From Physcocola sp002396385 (GTDB taxonomy: Bacteria > Bacteroidota > Bacteroidia > Bacteroidales > Paludibacteraceae): 18,253 nt of DNA. A model generated the notes under the pieces. That model did no database searches. It had not been told where the DNA came from and saw nothing but the letters and a program-made list of their open reading frames with translations. Below are positions 1-7,539 of the stretch, piece after piece. The DNA lies in assembly GCA_946535435.1 (NCBI GenBank), contig CAMNDM010000061.1, positions 1 through 18,253 on the forward strand. The letters run 5' to 3'. Position 1 is the first letter of the stretch. Each line of letters begins with the position of its first letter. The translations under genes and the position numbers were made by a program.

Positions 1-71
1 GTCTCAGCATCGGTACCGAGCATGTCGACGACATCATCGACGATTTGCAGCAGGCATTCGACGCCATCTAA
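1..71 (+). CDS. 3' end of a trans-sulfuration-family PLP enzyme, probably O-acetylhomoserine sulfhydrylase (partial)
   Basis: Only the last 22 codons are in the window, read in frame 3 and ending at TAA 69-71. They encode LSIGTEHVDDIIDDLQQAFD followed by AI. An 'RLSxGxEHxDDIIxDLxQA' ending is characteristic of the Cys/Met-metabolism PLP family, and the EH-x-DDII form is most often seen in O-acetylhomoserine (thiol)-lyase (MetY). The complete family member at 5344 ends in a related but different way (LSVGIEEAEDLIEDLNNAI), so this is a separate gene. MetY-type enzymes join sulfide or methanethiol to O-acetylhomoserine to make homocysteine or methionine. The next gene starts 42 bases downstream with no visible terminator between them, so it may head the nitrogenase-like operon. 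Cystathionine gamma-synthase or methionine gamma-lyase cannot be excluded from this tail alone. Confidence 0.6.
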   Translation, partial: LSIGTEHVDDIIDDLQQAFDAI

Positions 72-113
72 ATTCAGTATTCCATATTTTTTCCACTTAT
101 AAATTAAACAGAA

Positions 114-500
114 ATGTCAAGCAATTATAGGATAGCCGTTGCCAGCAAAAAGGGTGTTAAAGTTGATGTTCACTTTGGTCTGGCCGATCATTTCCACGTA
201 TTTGAGTTCAATTCGGAAGGTGAGTGCAAATACCTGGGGCCGCGCCAAACAACGGCTGCCTGCTTGGCTTCTTGTTGCAGCGGTGGAAATGAAGAAAAAG
301 CTTTCTGTTCAGTTGTTGGAAAGTTAGCCGACGTACAGGCGATTTTCGTTTCAAAAATAGGTGAAGGGGCGGCTAATTATATTGAAGGTCATGGCAAACA
401 TGTGTATGAAACTACTGCACCTATCGAGCCTCTGATCCATAACATAATACAAACACGATTATACGAGACTGATAAATGGCAACCACATACGAACAACTAA
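114..500 (+). CDS. NifX/NafY-type nitrogenase cofactor-binding protein
   Basis: This 128-residue protein is a single domain of the dinitrogenase iron-molybdenum cofactor biosynthesis family (NifX, NafY, NifB C-terminal domain). Its N-terminus, IAVASKKGVKVDVHFGLADH at about residues 7-26, matches the family signature 'IAVAS..G..VD.HFG.A..F.IYE'. Members bind NifB-co or the finished cofactor and hand it between assembly proteins. A cysteine-rich stretch, CLASCCSGG, lies near residues 50-58, where many relatives carry His/Cys/Gly-rich sequence. The stop codon overlaps the start of the NifB gene by 25 bases in another frame, which suggests translational coupling. In many diazotrophs this domain is fused to the NifB C-terminus; here it is a free-standing protein immediately upstream of a short NifB. 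The family assignment is firm. Which cluster it carries is inference. Confidence 0.88.
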   Translation: MSSNYRIAVASKKGVKVDVHFGLADHFHVFEFNSEGECKYLGPRQTTAACLASCCSGGNEEKAFCSVVGKLADVQAIFVSKIGEGAANYIEGHGKHVYETTAPIEPLIHNIIQTRLYETDKWQPHTNN

Positions 501-1351
501 GCAAACAACATCCGTGCTTTGCGAAAGGAGGGATGGGACAGACTGGCAGAATACACCTTCCTACAAGTCCAACCTGCAACATAGAGTGCAGTTTTTGCGA
601 CAGAAAAATAAACAAATATGAGAAAAGGCCTGGTGTTTCGGCTACCGTGATTAGTCCGGAAGAAACCATTGAGGTGATTCGACGTTCATTGGAACTTTGC
701 CCTGAACTGACTGTTGCCGGTATAGCGGGTCCGGGTGATACCCTGGCTTCTGATTTTGCCCTGCAGTCGTTCCGACTGATTGGGAAACAATATCCGAAAC
801 TCTTTAAATGTATGAGTACCAACGGATTGTTACTACCAGAAAGGGCCGAAGAAATCATTGAGGTTGGTATCGATTCTCTAACTGTTACAGTGAATGCTGT
901 TGACCCGAAAATAGAGGCACAACTTAACCGGGGCATTTTGTATCACGGAGTACACATAAAAGGAGAAGAAGCTGCAAAAATTCTCATCGAGAACCAATTA
1001 AAAGGAATCAGACTGATAGCAGATGCCGGAATAACCGTAAAGGTTAATACAGTTTTAGTTCCACGCATTAATGGTGAGCACATTGGTGAAATTGCCAAGG
1101 CGGTGAAAGAGGCAGGGGCAAAAATCTATAACATAATTCCTTTAATACCCCAGCACGACTTGAAAGACGAGCCTGCACCAGATTGCAAAGACTTGTTCAA
1201 AGCCCGCCTTCAAGCTGAAAAATACATTGATGTTTTCCGCCATTGCCAAAGGTGCAGAGCCGATGCTATCGGAGTTCCTGGAAAGAAAGATGTTTCTGAA
1301 CAGGTATATCAACGGAAATTACAAATTGAGGAGACATTCTCGCACGGATAA
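476..1351 (+). CDS. nifB: NifB-like radical SAM protein (NifB-co synthase)
   Basis: NifB is a radical SAM enzyme that fuses two [4Fe-4S] clusters with a carbon from SAM and an extra sulfur to make NifB-co, the Fe8S9C core of nitrogenase cofactors. This 291-residue protein has the expected landmarks: HPC at 12-14, the radical SAM CxxxCxxC motif (Cys34, Cys38, Cys41), an ExRPG motif (Glu49, Arg51-Pro52), a GPGD-type SAM-binding turn near 85-88, and a C-terminal CQRCRADA motif with Cys257 and Cys260. It is the short form without a fused NifX domain; that domain is encoded by the preceding gene. One difference is visible: canonical NifB has 'CNRKYDC' after the third radical SAM cysteine, while here the equivalent of the last cysteine is Lys47. 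The downstream D subunit starts 18 bases after the stop. A NifB here implies that the component-1 protein carries a large NifB-derived cluster, unlike the chlorophyll and F430 reductases. Confidence 0.92.
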   Translation: MATTYEQLSKQHPCFAKGGMGQTGRIHLPTSPTCNIECSFCDRKINKYEKRPGVSATVISPEETIEVIRRSLELCPELTVAGIAGPGDTLASDFALQSFRLIGKQYPKLFKCMSTNGLLLPERAEEIIEVGIDSLTVTVNAVDPKIEAQLNRGILYHGVHIKGEEAAKILIENQLKGIRLIADAGITVKVNTVLVPRINGEHIGEIAKAVKEAGAKIYNIIPLIPQHDLKDEPAPDCKDLFKARLQAEKYIDVFRHCQRCRADAIGVPGKKDVSEQVYQRKLQIEETFSHG

Positions 1352-1369
1352 AATATAAAAAAGCAAAAA

Positions 1370-2926
1370 ATGGTAAAGAAGATAAATTTAGACATGTCGA
1401 CGGTTGAAAACCGTGAGATGAGATTGGGTACCATAATCGGTTGGGACGGTAAAGCCTCGCAACTTATCGAGGAGTCAGACTACGAAGGCCGTAGCGAGAA
1501 AAAGCAGGGCCATGGTTGTGGTGGCGGTAAAGGCGGCAACTGTCGTCTATGCGAATTAAAGTCGCCGCTGAACCAGCAAACCATGTGTGCAAACGCCATT
1601 GTGGAGTGCCAGATCGGTAACACTGAAGACTGTATCCTCATCCAGCATGCGCCTATCGGCTGCTCTGCAGACAATCCTTGGTTCAACCTCGCCTTTCACA
1701 ATGGTCTTGTCAGAAGGAAGAAGAAATTGCAGAACCTGAAAATCATGAGCACTAACCTCTCTGAAAAGGATATGGTGTTCGGAGCGAGCGATAAACTGAA
1801 AAGAACTATCAGAGAGGCGAAGGAGCGTTACAATCCGAAAGCTATTTTCGTGAGCATGGCTTGTGCTACAGCCATTATCGGTGAAGACATCGACAGCATA
1901 GCTGAAGAGATGGAGGCAGAAGTGGGTGTACCTGTGGTTCCCCTACACTGTGAAGGTTTCAGAAGTAAACACTGGAGTACAGGTTTCGACATCTCGCAAC
2001 ACGGTGTCGCACGACAGATTGTGAAGAGAAATCCAGAAAAGATACAGAAAGACCTCATCAACATTGTCGCTCTTTGGGGAACAGACTACTTTACCCAATT
2101 GTTGGCTCCTCTGGGTTTAAGGGTTAACTATATGATAGACTGTGCGAACTATAACGAAATGCATCAAGCCAGTGAGGCGGTCGCCACCACTACTTTCTGT
2201 CATACGCTGGGTTCGTATCTCGCAACTGCGCTTGAACAACACTTCGGAGTTCCACAAATCGACGCGCCACAGCCTTACGGTTTGGCAGGTACCGACGCTT
2301 GGCTCAGGGCCATCGCAAAAGTCGTAGGTAAAGAGAAAGAGACCGAGGAATACATTGAAAGTGAACACAAACGTATTGCTCCAAAAGTTGCCGAATTGCG
2401 CGAATTCTATAAGGGAGTCAAGGGCTTTATCATGACTGGTTCGGCCTATGCGCATGGTCTTCTCTCTGTGCTGAGGGAGTTGGGTATCGAGGTTCAGGGA
2501 AGTATTGTTTTCCACCACGACCCGGTATACGACGGAGCTGGTAAGCACCAAGATTCGTTGAAGGAGTTCGTCGACAACTATGGCGATATTGAACACTACT
2601 CTGTGTCGAAAACACAAGCCTACCAGTTGCCACAGGTGTTCCGCCGTGTTAAAACTGACTTTGTCGTTATCCGTCACCAGGGCTTGGCTCCAGAAGCAGC
2701 AAAAATGGGAATTCCGGCCCTTGCAATGGGTGACGAGCACATACCTGTAGGTTACGAGGGTATAATAAGGACTGGTGAGATGTTGAAAGGCATCCTCGCA
2801 CGTAAGAAGTTCAACCAAGTGTTGAATCGTCATGTAGAATCTCCGTACTCGAAGTGGTGGAAGCAGCAAGACGATCCTTTCTTACTTGCAAAGCATCCTG
2901 AAATCCTCGATACTGTAATCAAATAA
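1370..2926 (+). CDS. Nitrogenase-like component 1 alpha subunit (NifD family; possible methylthio-alkane reductase MarD-like)
   Basis: This 518-residue NifD-family protein forms the cofactor-bearing half of component 1. P-cluster ligands can be matched to NifD Cys62, Cys88 and Cys154: Cys73, Cys98 (HAPIGC) and Cys165 (CATAIIGED). The cofactor cysteine (Azotobacter Cys275) aligns without gaps to Cys277 in FCHTLGSYLATALEQHFGVP. The cofactor histidine (His442) does not: after the shared MGIP at 446-449, that position is Gly454, with a histidine three residues on (His457). The CEGFR motif (194-198) is kept, but the following Gln191/His195 region reads SKHWSTGFDISQHG, so residues used in N2 reduction are absent. 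An N-terminal segment adds Cys50, Cys58 and Cys61. No delta-subunit gene lies between D and K, unlike vnf and anf. With sulfur amino-acid genes on both sides, a carbon-sulfur reductase related to MarD is the favoured but unproven role. Confidence 0.85.
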   Translation: MVKKINLDMSTVENREMRLGTIIGWDGKASQLIEESDYEGRSEKKQGHGCGGGKGGNCRLCELKSPLNQQTMCANAIVECQIGNTEDCILIQHAPIGCSADNPWFNLAFHNGLVRRKKKLQNLKIMSTNLSEKDMVFGASDKLKRTIREAKERYNPKAIFVSMACATAIIGEDIDSIAEEMEAEVGVPVVPLHCEGFRSKHWSTGFDISQHGVARQIVKRNPEKIQKDLINIVALWGTDYFTQLLAPLGLRVNYMIDCANYNEMHQASEAVATTTFCHTLGSYLATALEQHFGVPQIDAPQPYGLAGTDAWLRAIAKVVGKEKETEEYIESEHKRIAPKVAELREFYKGVKGFIMTGSAYAHGLLSVLRELGIEVQGSIVFHHDPVYDGAGKHQDSLKEFVDNYGDIEHYSVSKTQAYQLPQVFRRVKTDFVVIRHQGLAPEAAKMGIPALAMGDEHIPVGYEGIIRTGEMLKGILARKKFNQVLNRHVESPYSKWWKQQDDPFLLAKHPEILDTVIK

Positions 2927-2948
2927 ATTTAAGCAAAATACGATAACA

Positions 2949-4325
2949 ATGTCAGATAAGATAAATCCTCAAAAGCTTAAACTGGTCAAGCGACCTAAGA
3001 ACGGCTCTATTACCAATCCCTATTACGGATGTACCGTCGGAGCAGCCTACTCTGTGCTGGGCATAAAAGGCGGTGTGCCTATTGCCAACTGCGGACCTGG
3101 CTGCATGTACAAACAGTTCTTTATGCAGAGCTTCGACAATGGTTTCCAAGGTTCCTACGGAGCAGGTGGCGGTAACCTGCCAAGTGCCAATGTGCAAGAG
3201 AACGATGTGGTGTTCGGTGGTCTAAAAACGCTCGATAACCTTATCAAGTCAAGTTTGGCCGTTATAAAGGGCGACTTGTATGTGGTGCTGACCGGATGTT
3301 CGGGTGAACTGATTGGCGACGATGTTCCAAGTGTTGTAAAAAAATACCGCGACAAAGGTTATCCGATCGTATGTGCCGATACTGGTGGTTTTAAAGGGAC
3401 TAACCTGACTGGTCATGAAATTGTGGTTCAGTCTATCATCGATCAGTTTGTTGGTGATTACGATGGTGAAAAAACTCCAGGTTTGGTTAACCTTTGGTTC
3501 GAGACGCCTTACTACAACCAGAACTGGCGTGGCGACTACGAGGAAATTGTTCGAATACTGAGAGGGGCTGGTTTGAAGGTCAACATTCTGTTCGGACCGG
3601 AAAACGAGGGTGTCAAAGCTTGGAAGAAGATTCCGAAAGCTCAGTTTAACCTGATAATCTCGTCGTGGGTAGGATTGGAAACAGTTGAGAAACTGAAGGA
3701 AAAATACAACCAGCCTTACTTGCACATCCCAGTTCTTCCAATAGGTGAAGAAGCCACTACCGCCTTTATCCGCAAAGTGGTTGAATATGCGGGAATCGAC
3801 AAGAAGAAATCGGAAAAGTTCATCAAAAGGGAAGCTGAACTCTATTATTACTACATTGAGCACTTTGCTGAGTTCTTCTCTGAATACTGGTTCGGTCTTC
3901 CATCTGAATTTGCGGTAATAGCTAACAGCGACTATGCCATTGCTTACACTAAGTTCCTGGCTGACCAGATTGGACTGATTCCGAAAAAGACAATCGTTAC
4001 CGACAATCCGCCAGAAAAATACCGGGCCGCATTAGCAGAAGAATACAAACACCTGAGCGACGGTGTTGCAATTGAACCAGACTTTGTAGAAGACGGATAC
4101 ACCGTCCAGCAGATCTTGGAAAAAGAAGTGACGTTCGGTCCTGGTGTTCCACTCATCATCGGTACAACTTGGGAGATTGACTATGCTCGCGACCACGGTG
4201 CCCTCTTGTTAGAGTCTAGCTCACCGACCACTGAGTCGCTGGTTGTAAACAAATCGTACATCGGTTATAAAGGTGCGCTCTCGTTCATCGAGCACATTTA
4301 CTCTGCCACTGTTGGTGGCAAATAA
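2949..4325 (+). CDS. Nitrogenase-like component 1 beta subunit (NifK family; possible MarK-like)
   Basis: This 458-residue protein is the NifK-type partner of the preceding subunit. The three expected P-cluster cysteines are present: Cys28 (YYGCTVG), Cys52 in NCGPGCMYKQ and Cys117 in LTGCSGELIGDDVPS, corresponding to NifK Cys70, Cys95 and Cys153. An extra Cys48 sits four residues before Cys52. The protein lacks the roughly 40-residue N-terminal extension of molybdenum NifK, so its length is closer to AnfK and other group IV-like proteins. The order D-K with a 22-base gap supports one heterotetrameric complex. NifN is a possible alternative for an orphan beta-like protein, but no second D/K pair is present and all P-cluster ligands are retained, so a catalytic K subunit is more likely. 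Its substrate cannot be read from this subunit. Confidence 0.85.
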   Translation: MSDKINPQKLKLVKRPKNGSITNPYYGCTVGAAYSVLGIKGGVPIANCGPGCMYKQFFMQSFDNGFQGSYGAGGGNLPSANVQENDVVFGGLKTLDNLIKSSLAVIKGDLYVVLTGCSGELIGDDVPSVVKKYRDKGYPIVCADTGGFKGTNLTGHEIVVQSIIDQFVGDYDGEKTPGLVNLWFETPYYNQNWRGDYEEIVRILRGAGLKVNILFGPENEGVKAWKKIPKAQFNLIISSWVGLETVEKLKEKYNQPYLHIPVLPIGEEATTAFIRKVVEYAGIDKKKSEKFIKREAELYYYYIEHFAEFFSEYWFGLPSEFAVIANSDYAIAYTKFLADQIGLIPKKTIVTDNPPEKYRAALAEEYKHLSDGVAIEPDFVEDGYTVQQILEKEVTFGPGVPLIIGTTWEIDYARDHGALLLESSSPTTESLVVNKSYIGYKGALSFIEHIYSATVGGK

Positions 4326-4362
4326 TCAGGATAATAAAATAAATTATATACGTAAGAGAAAT

Positions 4363-5193
4363 ATGGCAAAGGAAATTCGACAAATTGCTATTTATGGGAA
4401 AGGCGGTATCGGTAAATCAACCACCACCCAGAATCTGACCGCTGGTTTGGCCGAAGCTGGTAAAAACGTCATGGTTGTGGGGTGCGACCCTAAGGCAGAC
4501 TCTACCCGACTTCTTCTTGGCGGATTGGCACAGCGTACGGTGTTAGACACACTTCGTGAGGAAGGTGAGGATTTGGAACTCGACAAGATCTTGAAGGTCG
4601 GATTTAAAGGAACCCGGTGTGTTGAGTCGGGTGGCCCTGAACCGGGTGTAGGTTGTGCAGGCCGCGGTATCATCACTTCAATCGGTTACCTTGAGCGTCT
4701 GGGTGCTTACACCGAAGATTTGGATTACGTTTTCTACGATGTGTTGGGTGACGTGGTCTGCGGTGGTTTCGCAATGCCTATCAGAGAAGGCAAGGCAAAA
4801 GAAATATACATTGTTGCCAGTGGTGAAATGATGGCTTTGTATGCTGCCAATAATATTTCAAAAGGTATAGCCCGTTATGCCAAACAAGGTGGTGTACGTT
4901 TGGGTGGTATTATCTGTAACAGCCGTAACGTTGACCGCGAGTTAGACTTACTGAAAGCTTTCTCGGCAGAACTTGGAACACAGTTGATTCATTTTGTACC
5001 ACGTGACAACATTGTTCAAAGGGCTGAAATCCGTAAAAAAACGGTTATCGATTTTGATCCAGAGTCAGCTCAAGCCGAGGTTTACCGCCAGCTTGCCGAT
5101 GCAATTGAGCACAATACCCAGTTCGTCATTCCGAAACCAATGACCCAAGAACGCTTGGAAGAAATATTGGTTGAATATGGCTTGTTTGACTAA
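4363..5193 (+). CDS. NifH-type iron protein (ATP-dependent electron donor to component 1)
   Basis: This 276-residue homodimeric ATPase passes electrons from a subunit-bridging [4Fe-4S] cluster to component 1. Seen directly are the P-loop GKGGIGKS (12-19), the cluster ligands Cys98 (PGVGCAGRG) and Cys133 (DVVCGGFAMP), and Arg101, the equivalent of the arginine that is ADP-ribosylated in regulated nitrogenases. The sequence is very close to canonical NifH, clearly closer than to BchL/BchX or CfbC. An in-frame ATG exists at 4273 inside the K gene, but the ATG at 4363 is chosen because the protein then begins MAKEIRQIAIYGKGG, as NifH proteins do. The gene is last in the operon (X-B-D-K-H), which is unusual, since nif and anf operons start with H. 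No second NifH is in the window, so this protein presumably serves the D/K pair next to it. Confidence 0.92.
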   Translation: MAKEIRQIAIYGKGGIGKSTTTQNLTAGLAEAGKNVMVVGCDPKADSTRLLLGGLAQRTVLDTLREEGEDLELDKILKVGFKGTRCVESGGPEPGVGCAGRGIITSIGYLERLGAYTEDLDYVFYDVLGDVVCGGFAMPIREGKAKEIYIVASGEMMALYAANNISKGIARYAKQGGVRLGGIICNSRNVDRELDLLKAFSAELGTQLIHFVPRDNIVQRAEIRKKTVIDFDPESAQAEVYRQLADAIEHNTQFVIPKPMTQERLEEILVEYGLFD

Positions 5194-5236
5194 TAGGCCG
5201 TAAAAGTTGAAATAATTTCTATTGCTTGTTCCAATT

Positions 5237-5269
5237 GTCCCTCCTTGTTTTCCGTTCTGAGGGAGGGAC
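5237..5269 (+). terminator. Hairpin after the NifH-type gene
   Basis: GTCCCTCC (5237-5244) pairs perfectly with GGAGGGAC (5262-5269) across a 17-base loop. Only a weak T tract follows. It lies 44 bases past the stop of the iron protein gene and may protect the mRNA 3' end or slow transcription. Confidence 0.45.
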
Positions 5270-5299
5270 TATTTAGAACAATCTGGTACAATAAACAAT

Positions 5300-5328
5300 A
5301 AAGGGTGTGTAGAAAAGCATACCCTTTT
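5300..5328 (+). terminator. Rho-independent terminator or attenuator between iron protein and trans-sulfuration genes
   Basis: AAAGGGTGTG (5300-5309) pairs with CATACCCTTT (5318-5327), with one G-U pair and an 8-base loop, followed by TTTTATATT. The form resembles intrinsic terminators common in Bacteroidetes. It sits only 16 bases upstream of the next start codon, so it either ends the nitrogenase-like transcript or acts as a leader attenuator for the sulfur block. Confidence 0.6.
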
Positions 5329-5343
5329 ATATTAGGGAAAAAT

Positions 5344-6507
5344 ATGGCAAAATTCAAGAATATAAACACAGCTGTCATTCACGGCGGCATCTCGCTTGAT
5401 GAGTTTACCGGTGCGGTTAACGTACCTGTCTACCTTTCTTCTACATTTAAACAAGATGGTTTGGGAAACCGTCGTCGTGGTTACGAGTACGCCCGGAGTG
5501 GAAATCCGACCCGCGAGGCACTCGAGGCTCAAATAGCCGAACTTGACCATGGTTTGGCAGGTTTTGCCTTTGCTTCAGGTTTGGCTGCCATATCAACAGT
5601 TTTAAACCTGTTTAAAGGGGGCGACCGCATACTTATTTCCAACAATGTGTACGGTGGCACCTATCGGCTTCTCGACAAAGTGTGGAAAAACTACGGACTG
5701 AATTACTCCTTTGTCAGCACCAACAACAGTAAACTCTTCGAGTCGCAAATACTTCCTGACTCTAAAGCCGTGCTGATTGAAAGTCCGGCCAATCCGCTTC
5801 TCAGCATCACCGACATCCGGGAAGTTGCCAATATCGCCCACAAACACGGTCTTACCGTCATTGTCGACAATACATTTATGACCCCCTATCTACAACGTCC
5901 GCTTGACCTGGGTGCCGATATTGTAGTGTATTCGGCTACCAAATATTTGGGAGGGCACAGCGACAGCGTTGCCGGTCTGGTTGTGGTGAGCACAGAAGAG
6001 CAAAAGGAAAAAATCGGTTTCTTGCAGAATTCCATCGGCGCTGTTCTTCCTCCATTTGATTCTTACTTGATTAGCAGAGGTATAAAAACCCTTGGCGTAA
6101 GGCTTGACCGACATGTACAAAATGCCGAAAAGATAGCCACTTATCTGCAACAACATCCCGCTGTTAAAAATATTTACTACCCTGGCCTCAAATCTGACCC
6201 AGGCTACGAGGTGAACCGTAAACAGGCCCGGAATGGCGGAGCCATGATATCTTTTGAACTCGATGAACAGAAGTACGATTATAAACGTTTCTTTCAAGAA
6301 CTACGACTCATTCTCCTCGCCGAAAGTCTGGGTGGTGTAGAGTCGCTAGTCTGTCACCCGTCTTCTATGACCCATGCCTCAATACCCGCTGATATACGCA
6401 AGGAGATCGGCATCACCGACGGCCTCATCCGCCTGTCGGTTGGCATTGAAGAGGCAGAGGATCTGATTGAAGATTTAAACAATGCCATAGAGAAAAGTAA
6501 AAAATGA
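5344..6507 (+). CDS. Trans-sulfuration PLP enzyme (cystathionine gamma-lyase / gamma-synthase family)
   Basis: This 387-residue protein belongs to the Cys/Met-metabolism PLP family. The PLP lysine is Lys200 in VYSATKYLGGHSD. YEYARSGNPTRE (47-58) and the C-terminal LIRLSVGIEEAEDLIEDL are family hallmarks. Members make or cleave cystathionine. Because the next gene is a cystathionine beta-synthase-like enzyme, a gamma-lyase role in reverse trans-sulfuration (cystathionine to cysteine, 2-oxobutyrate and ammonia) is favoured, as in the mccA-mccB pair of Firmicutes. Cystathionine gamma-synthase or beta-lyase cannot be ruled out by sequence alone. An in-frame ATG at 5305 lies inside the preceding hairpin. 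The ATG at 5344 is preferred because the purine-rich AGGGAAAAAT precedes it and MAKFKNINTAVIHGG is the usual family N-terminus. The next gene begins 21 bases after the stop. Confidence 0.85.
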   Translation: MAKFKNINTAVIHGGISLDEFTGAVNVPVYLSSTFKQDGLGNRRRGYEYARSGNPTREALEAQIAELDHGLAGFAFASGLAAISTVLNLFKGGDRILISNNVYGGTYRLLDKVWKNYGLNYSFVSTNNSKLFESQILPDSKAVLIESPANPLLSITDIREVANIAHKHGLTVIVDNTFMTPYLQRPLDLGADIVVYSATKYLGGHSDSVAGLVVVSTEEQKEKIGFLQNSIGAVLPPFDSYLISRGIKTLGVRLDRHVQNAEKIATYLQQHPAVKNIYYPGLKSDPGYEVNRKQARNGGAMISFELDEQKYDYKRFFQELRLILLAESLGGVESLVCHPSSMTHASIPADIRKEIGITDGLIRLSVGIEEAEDLIEDLNNAIEKSKK

Positions 6508-6528
6508 TGAACCATAAAACAGACTATT

Positions 6529-7527
6529 ATGCATTACTATAATTCAATGAAGGAGTTGATAGGTAACACTCCTCTCGTTAAACTTTCAAATTTGGACGTA
6601 CCAAGTCACGTAAACCTATTTGGTAAACTGGAATTATGGAACCCGTCTGGTAGTGTTAAAGACAGAACTGCCGCCTATATGATTATAGATGCCGAGCGGA
6701 AAGGTCTTTTGAAAAAAGGAAGCACTATTATTGAAGGAACCGCAGGAAATACAGGTCTCGGAATAGCATTTGCCGCACTTAACCGTGGTTATAGGGTGAT
6801 TTTTGTGGTACCTGACAAGTTTTCAATTGAAAAACAAACCCTAATGGCGGCTTATGGTGCAGAAATAGTCAACACACCCCGTTCCGAGGGTATGAGGGGT
6901 GCAACTGTAAAGGCCAACGAACTGAAACAGCTGATTCCGAATTCAATATCGTTGGAACAGTTCAACAATATGAGCAACCCTCTGGCTCACTACGAAACCA
7001 CCGGACCTGAAATTTATGTTGACTTAGACAGTAAAGTCGACTATTTGGTTGCGGGTGCTGGTAGTGGCGGCACTTATTCAGGCGTAGTTAAGTATTTGAA
7101 AGAAAAGAATCCGAACTTGGTGGGTGTTTTGGCCGACCCTGTGGGTTCAACAATGGGAGGTGGCGAACATTCCGACTACAACATTGAAGGTATTGGTAAC
7201 GACTTTATCGCAAACACTATGGATATGAGTCTGGTCGACAAGGTCATCAAAATAAACGATCGTGAAGCCTTCGACACCTCACGTTTGTTAGCCCTCAAAG
7301 AAGGTATTATTGCCGGTACATCGTCGGGTGCTGCTGTTGCTGCGGCTATTAAACTGGCCCAAGAAATTGACCATCCGGCCAATGTGGTGGCTATCCTTCC
7401 TGATCGTGGCGACCGTTACTTTTCGGCAGGTCTTTATCCACAAGTGGGAAAGGTAGAAAAGCTGGAAGACAAGCGCATAGAACAGGTAGAGCGCATTCAA
7501 ACACTATACACAGGTATTCAACACTAA
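6529..7527 (+). CDS. Cysteine synthase-family enzyme, cystathionine beta-synthase-like
   Basis: This 332-residue fold-type II PLP enzyme has its PLP lysine at Lys44 in NPSGSVKDR and opens with MKELIGNTPLVKL, typical of cysteine synthase and cystathionine beta-synthase. The substrate loop reads EGTAGNTG (69-76) rather than the TSGNTG of standard CysK, as in the copy at 9785. The TAGNTG form is frequent in relatives annotated as cystathionine beta-synthase or O-acetylserine-dependent beta-synthase. There is no C-terminal CBS regulatory domain. Paired with the neighbouring gamma-lyase-like gene, it would condense homocysteine with serine or O-acetylserine. This fits salvage of methionine sulfur into cysteine. 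The exact second substrate is inferred. The start at 6529 keeps the usual six residues before MKELIGNTP. Confidence 0.8.
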   Translation: MHYYNSMKELIGNTPLVKLSNLDVPSHVNLFGKLELWNPSGSVKDRTAAYMIIDAERKGLLKKGSTIIEGTAGNTGLGIAFAALNRGYRVIFVVPDKFSIEKQTLMAAYGAEIVNTPRSEGMRGATVKANELKQLIPNSISLEQFNNMSNPLAHYETTGPEIYVDLDSKVDYLVAGAGSGGTYSGVVKYLKEKNPNLVGVLADPVGSTMGGGEHSDYNIEGIGNDFIANTMDMSLVDKVIKINDREAFDTSRLLALKEGIIAGTSSGAAVAAAIKLAQEIDHPANVVAILPDRGDRYFSAGLYPQVGKVEKLEDKRIEQVERIQTLYTGIQH

Positions 7528-7539
7528 AACAGTCAAAGA

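Noticed and set aside
2117..2869. Long minus-strand reading frame opposite the alpha subunit
   Set aside because: It lies entirely antisense to a strongly conserved gene and encodes no recognisable protein. Similar antisense frames at 9974-10729 and 11606-12394 are rejected for the same reason.
1370..4325. Vanadium or iron-only nitrogenase (Vnf/Anf)
   Set aside because: Protein lengths are similar to AnfD/AnfK, but no G (delta) gene lies between D and K and the active-site motifs differ from AnfD.
4273..4362. N-terminal extension of the iron protein
   Set aside because: It overlaps the end of the K gene, has no NifH-like sequence, and NifH proteins start at MAKEIRQIAIYGKGG.
1370..5193. Molybdenum nitrogenase for N2 fixation
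   Set aside because: NifH and P-cluster features fit, but the His442 position and Gln191/His195 loop are changed, E/N genes are missing from the window, and the surrounding genes are for sulfur rather than nitrogen metabolism. Not fully excluded without phylogeny.
1370..5193. Chlorophyllide or F430-type reductase (BchLNB/XYZ, CfbCD)
   Set aside because: A NifB and a NifX-type carrier are in the operon and the cofactor cysteine is kept, pointing to a NifB-derived cofactor. No tetrapyrrole genes are nearby.
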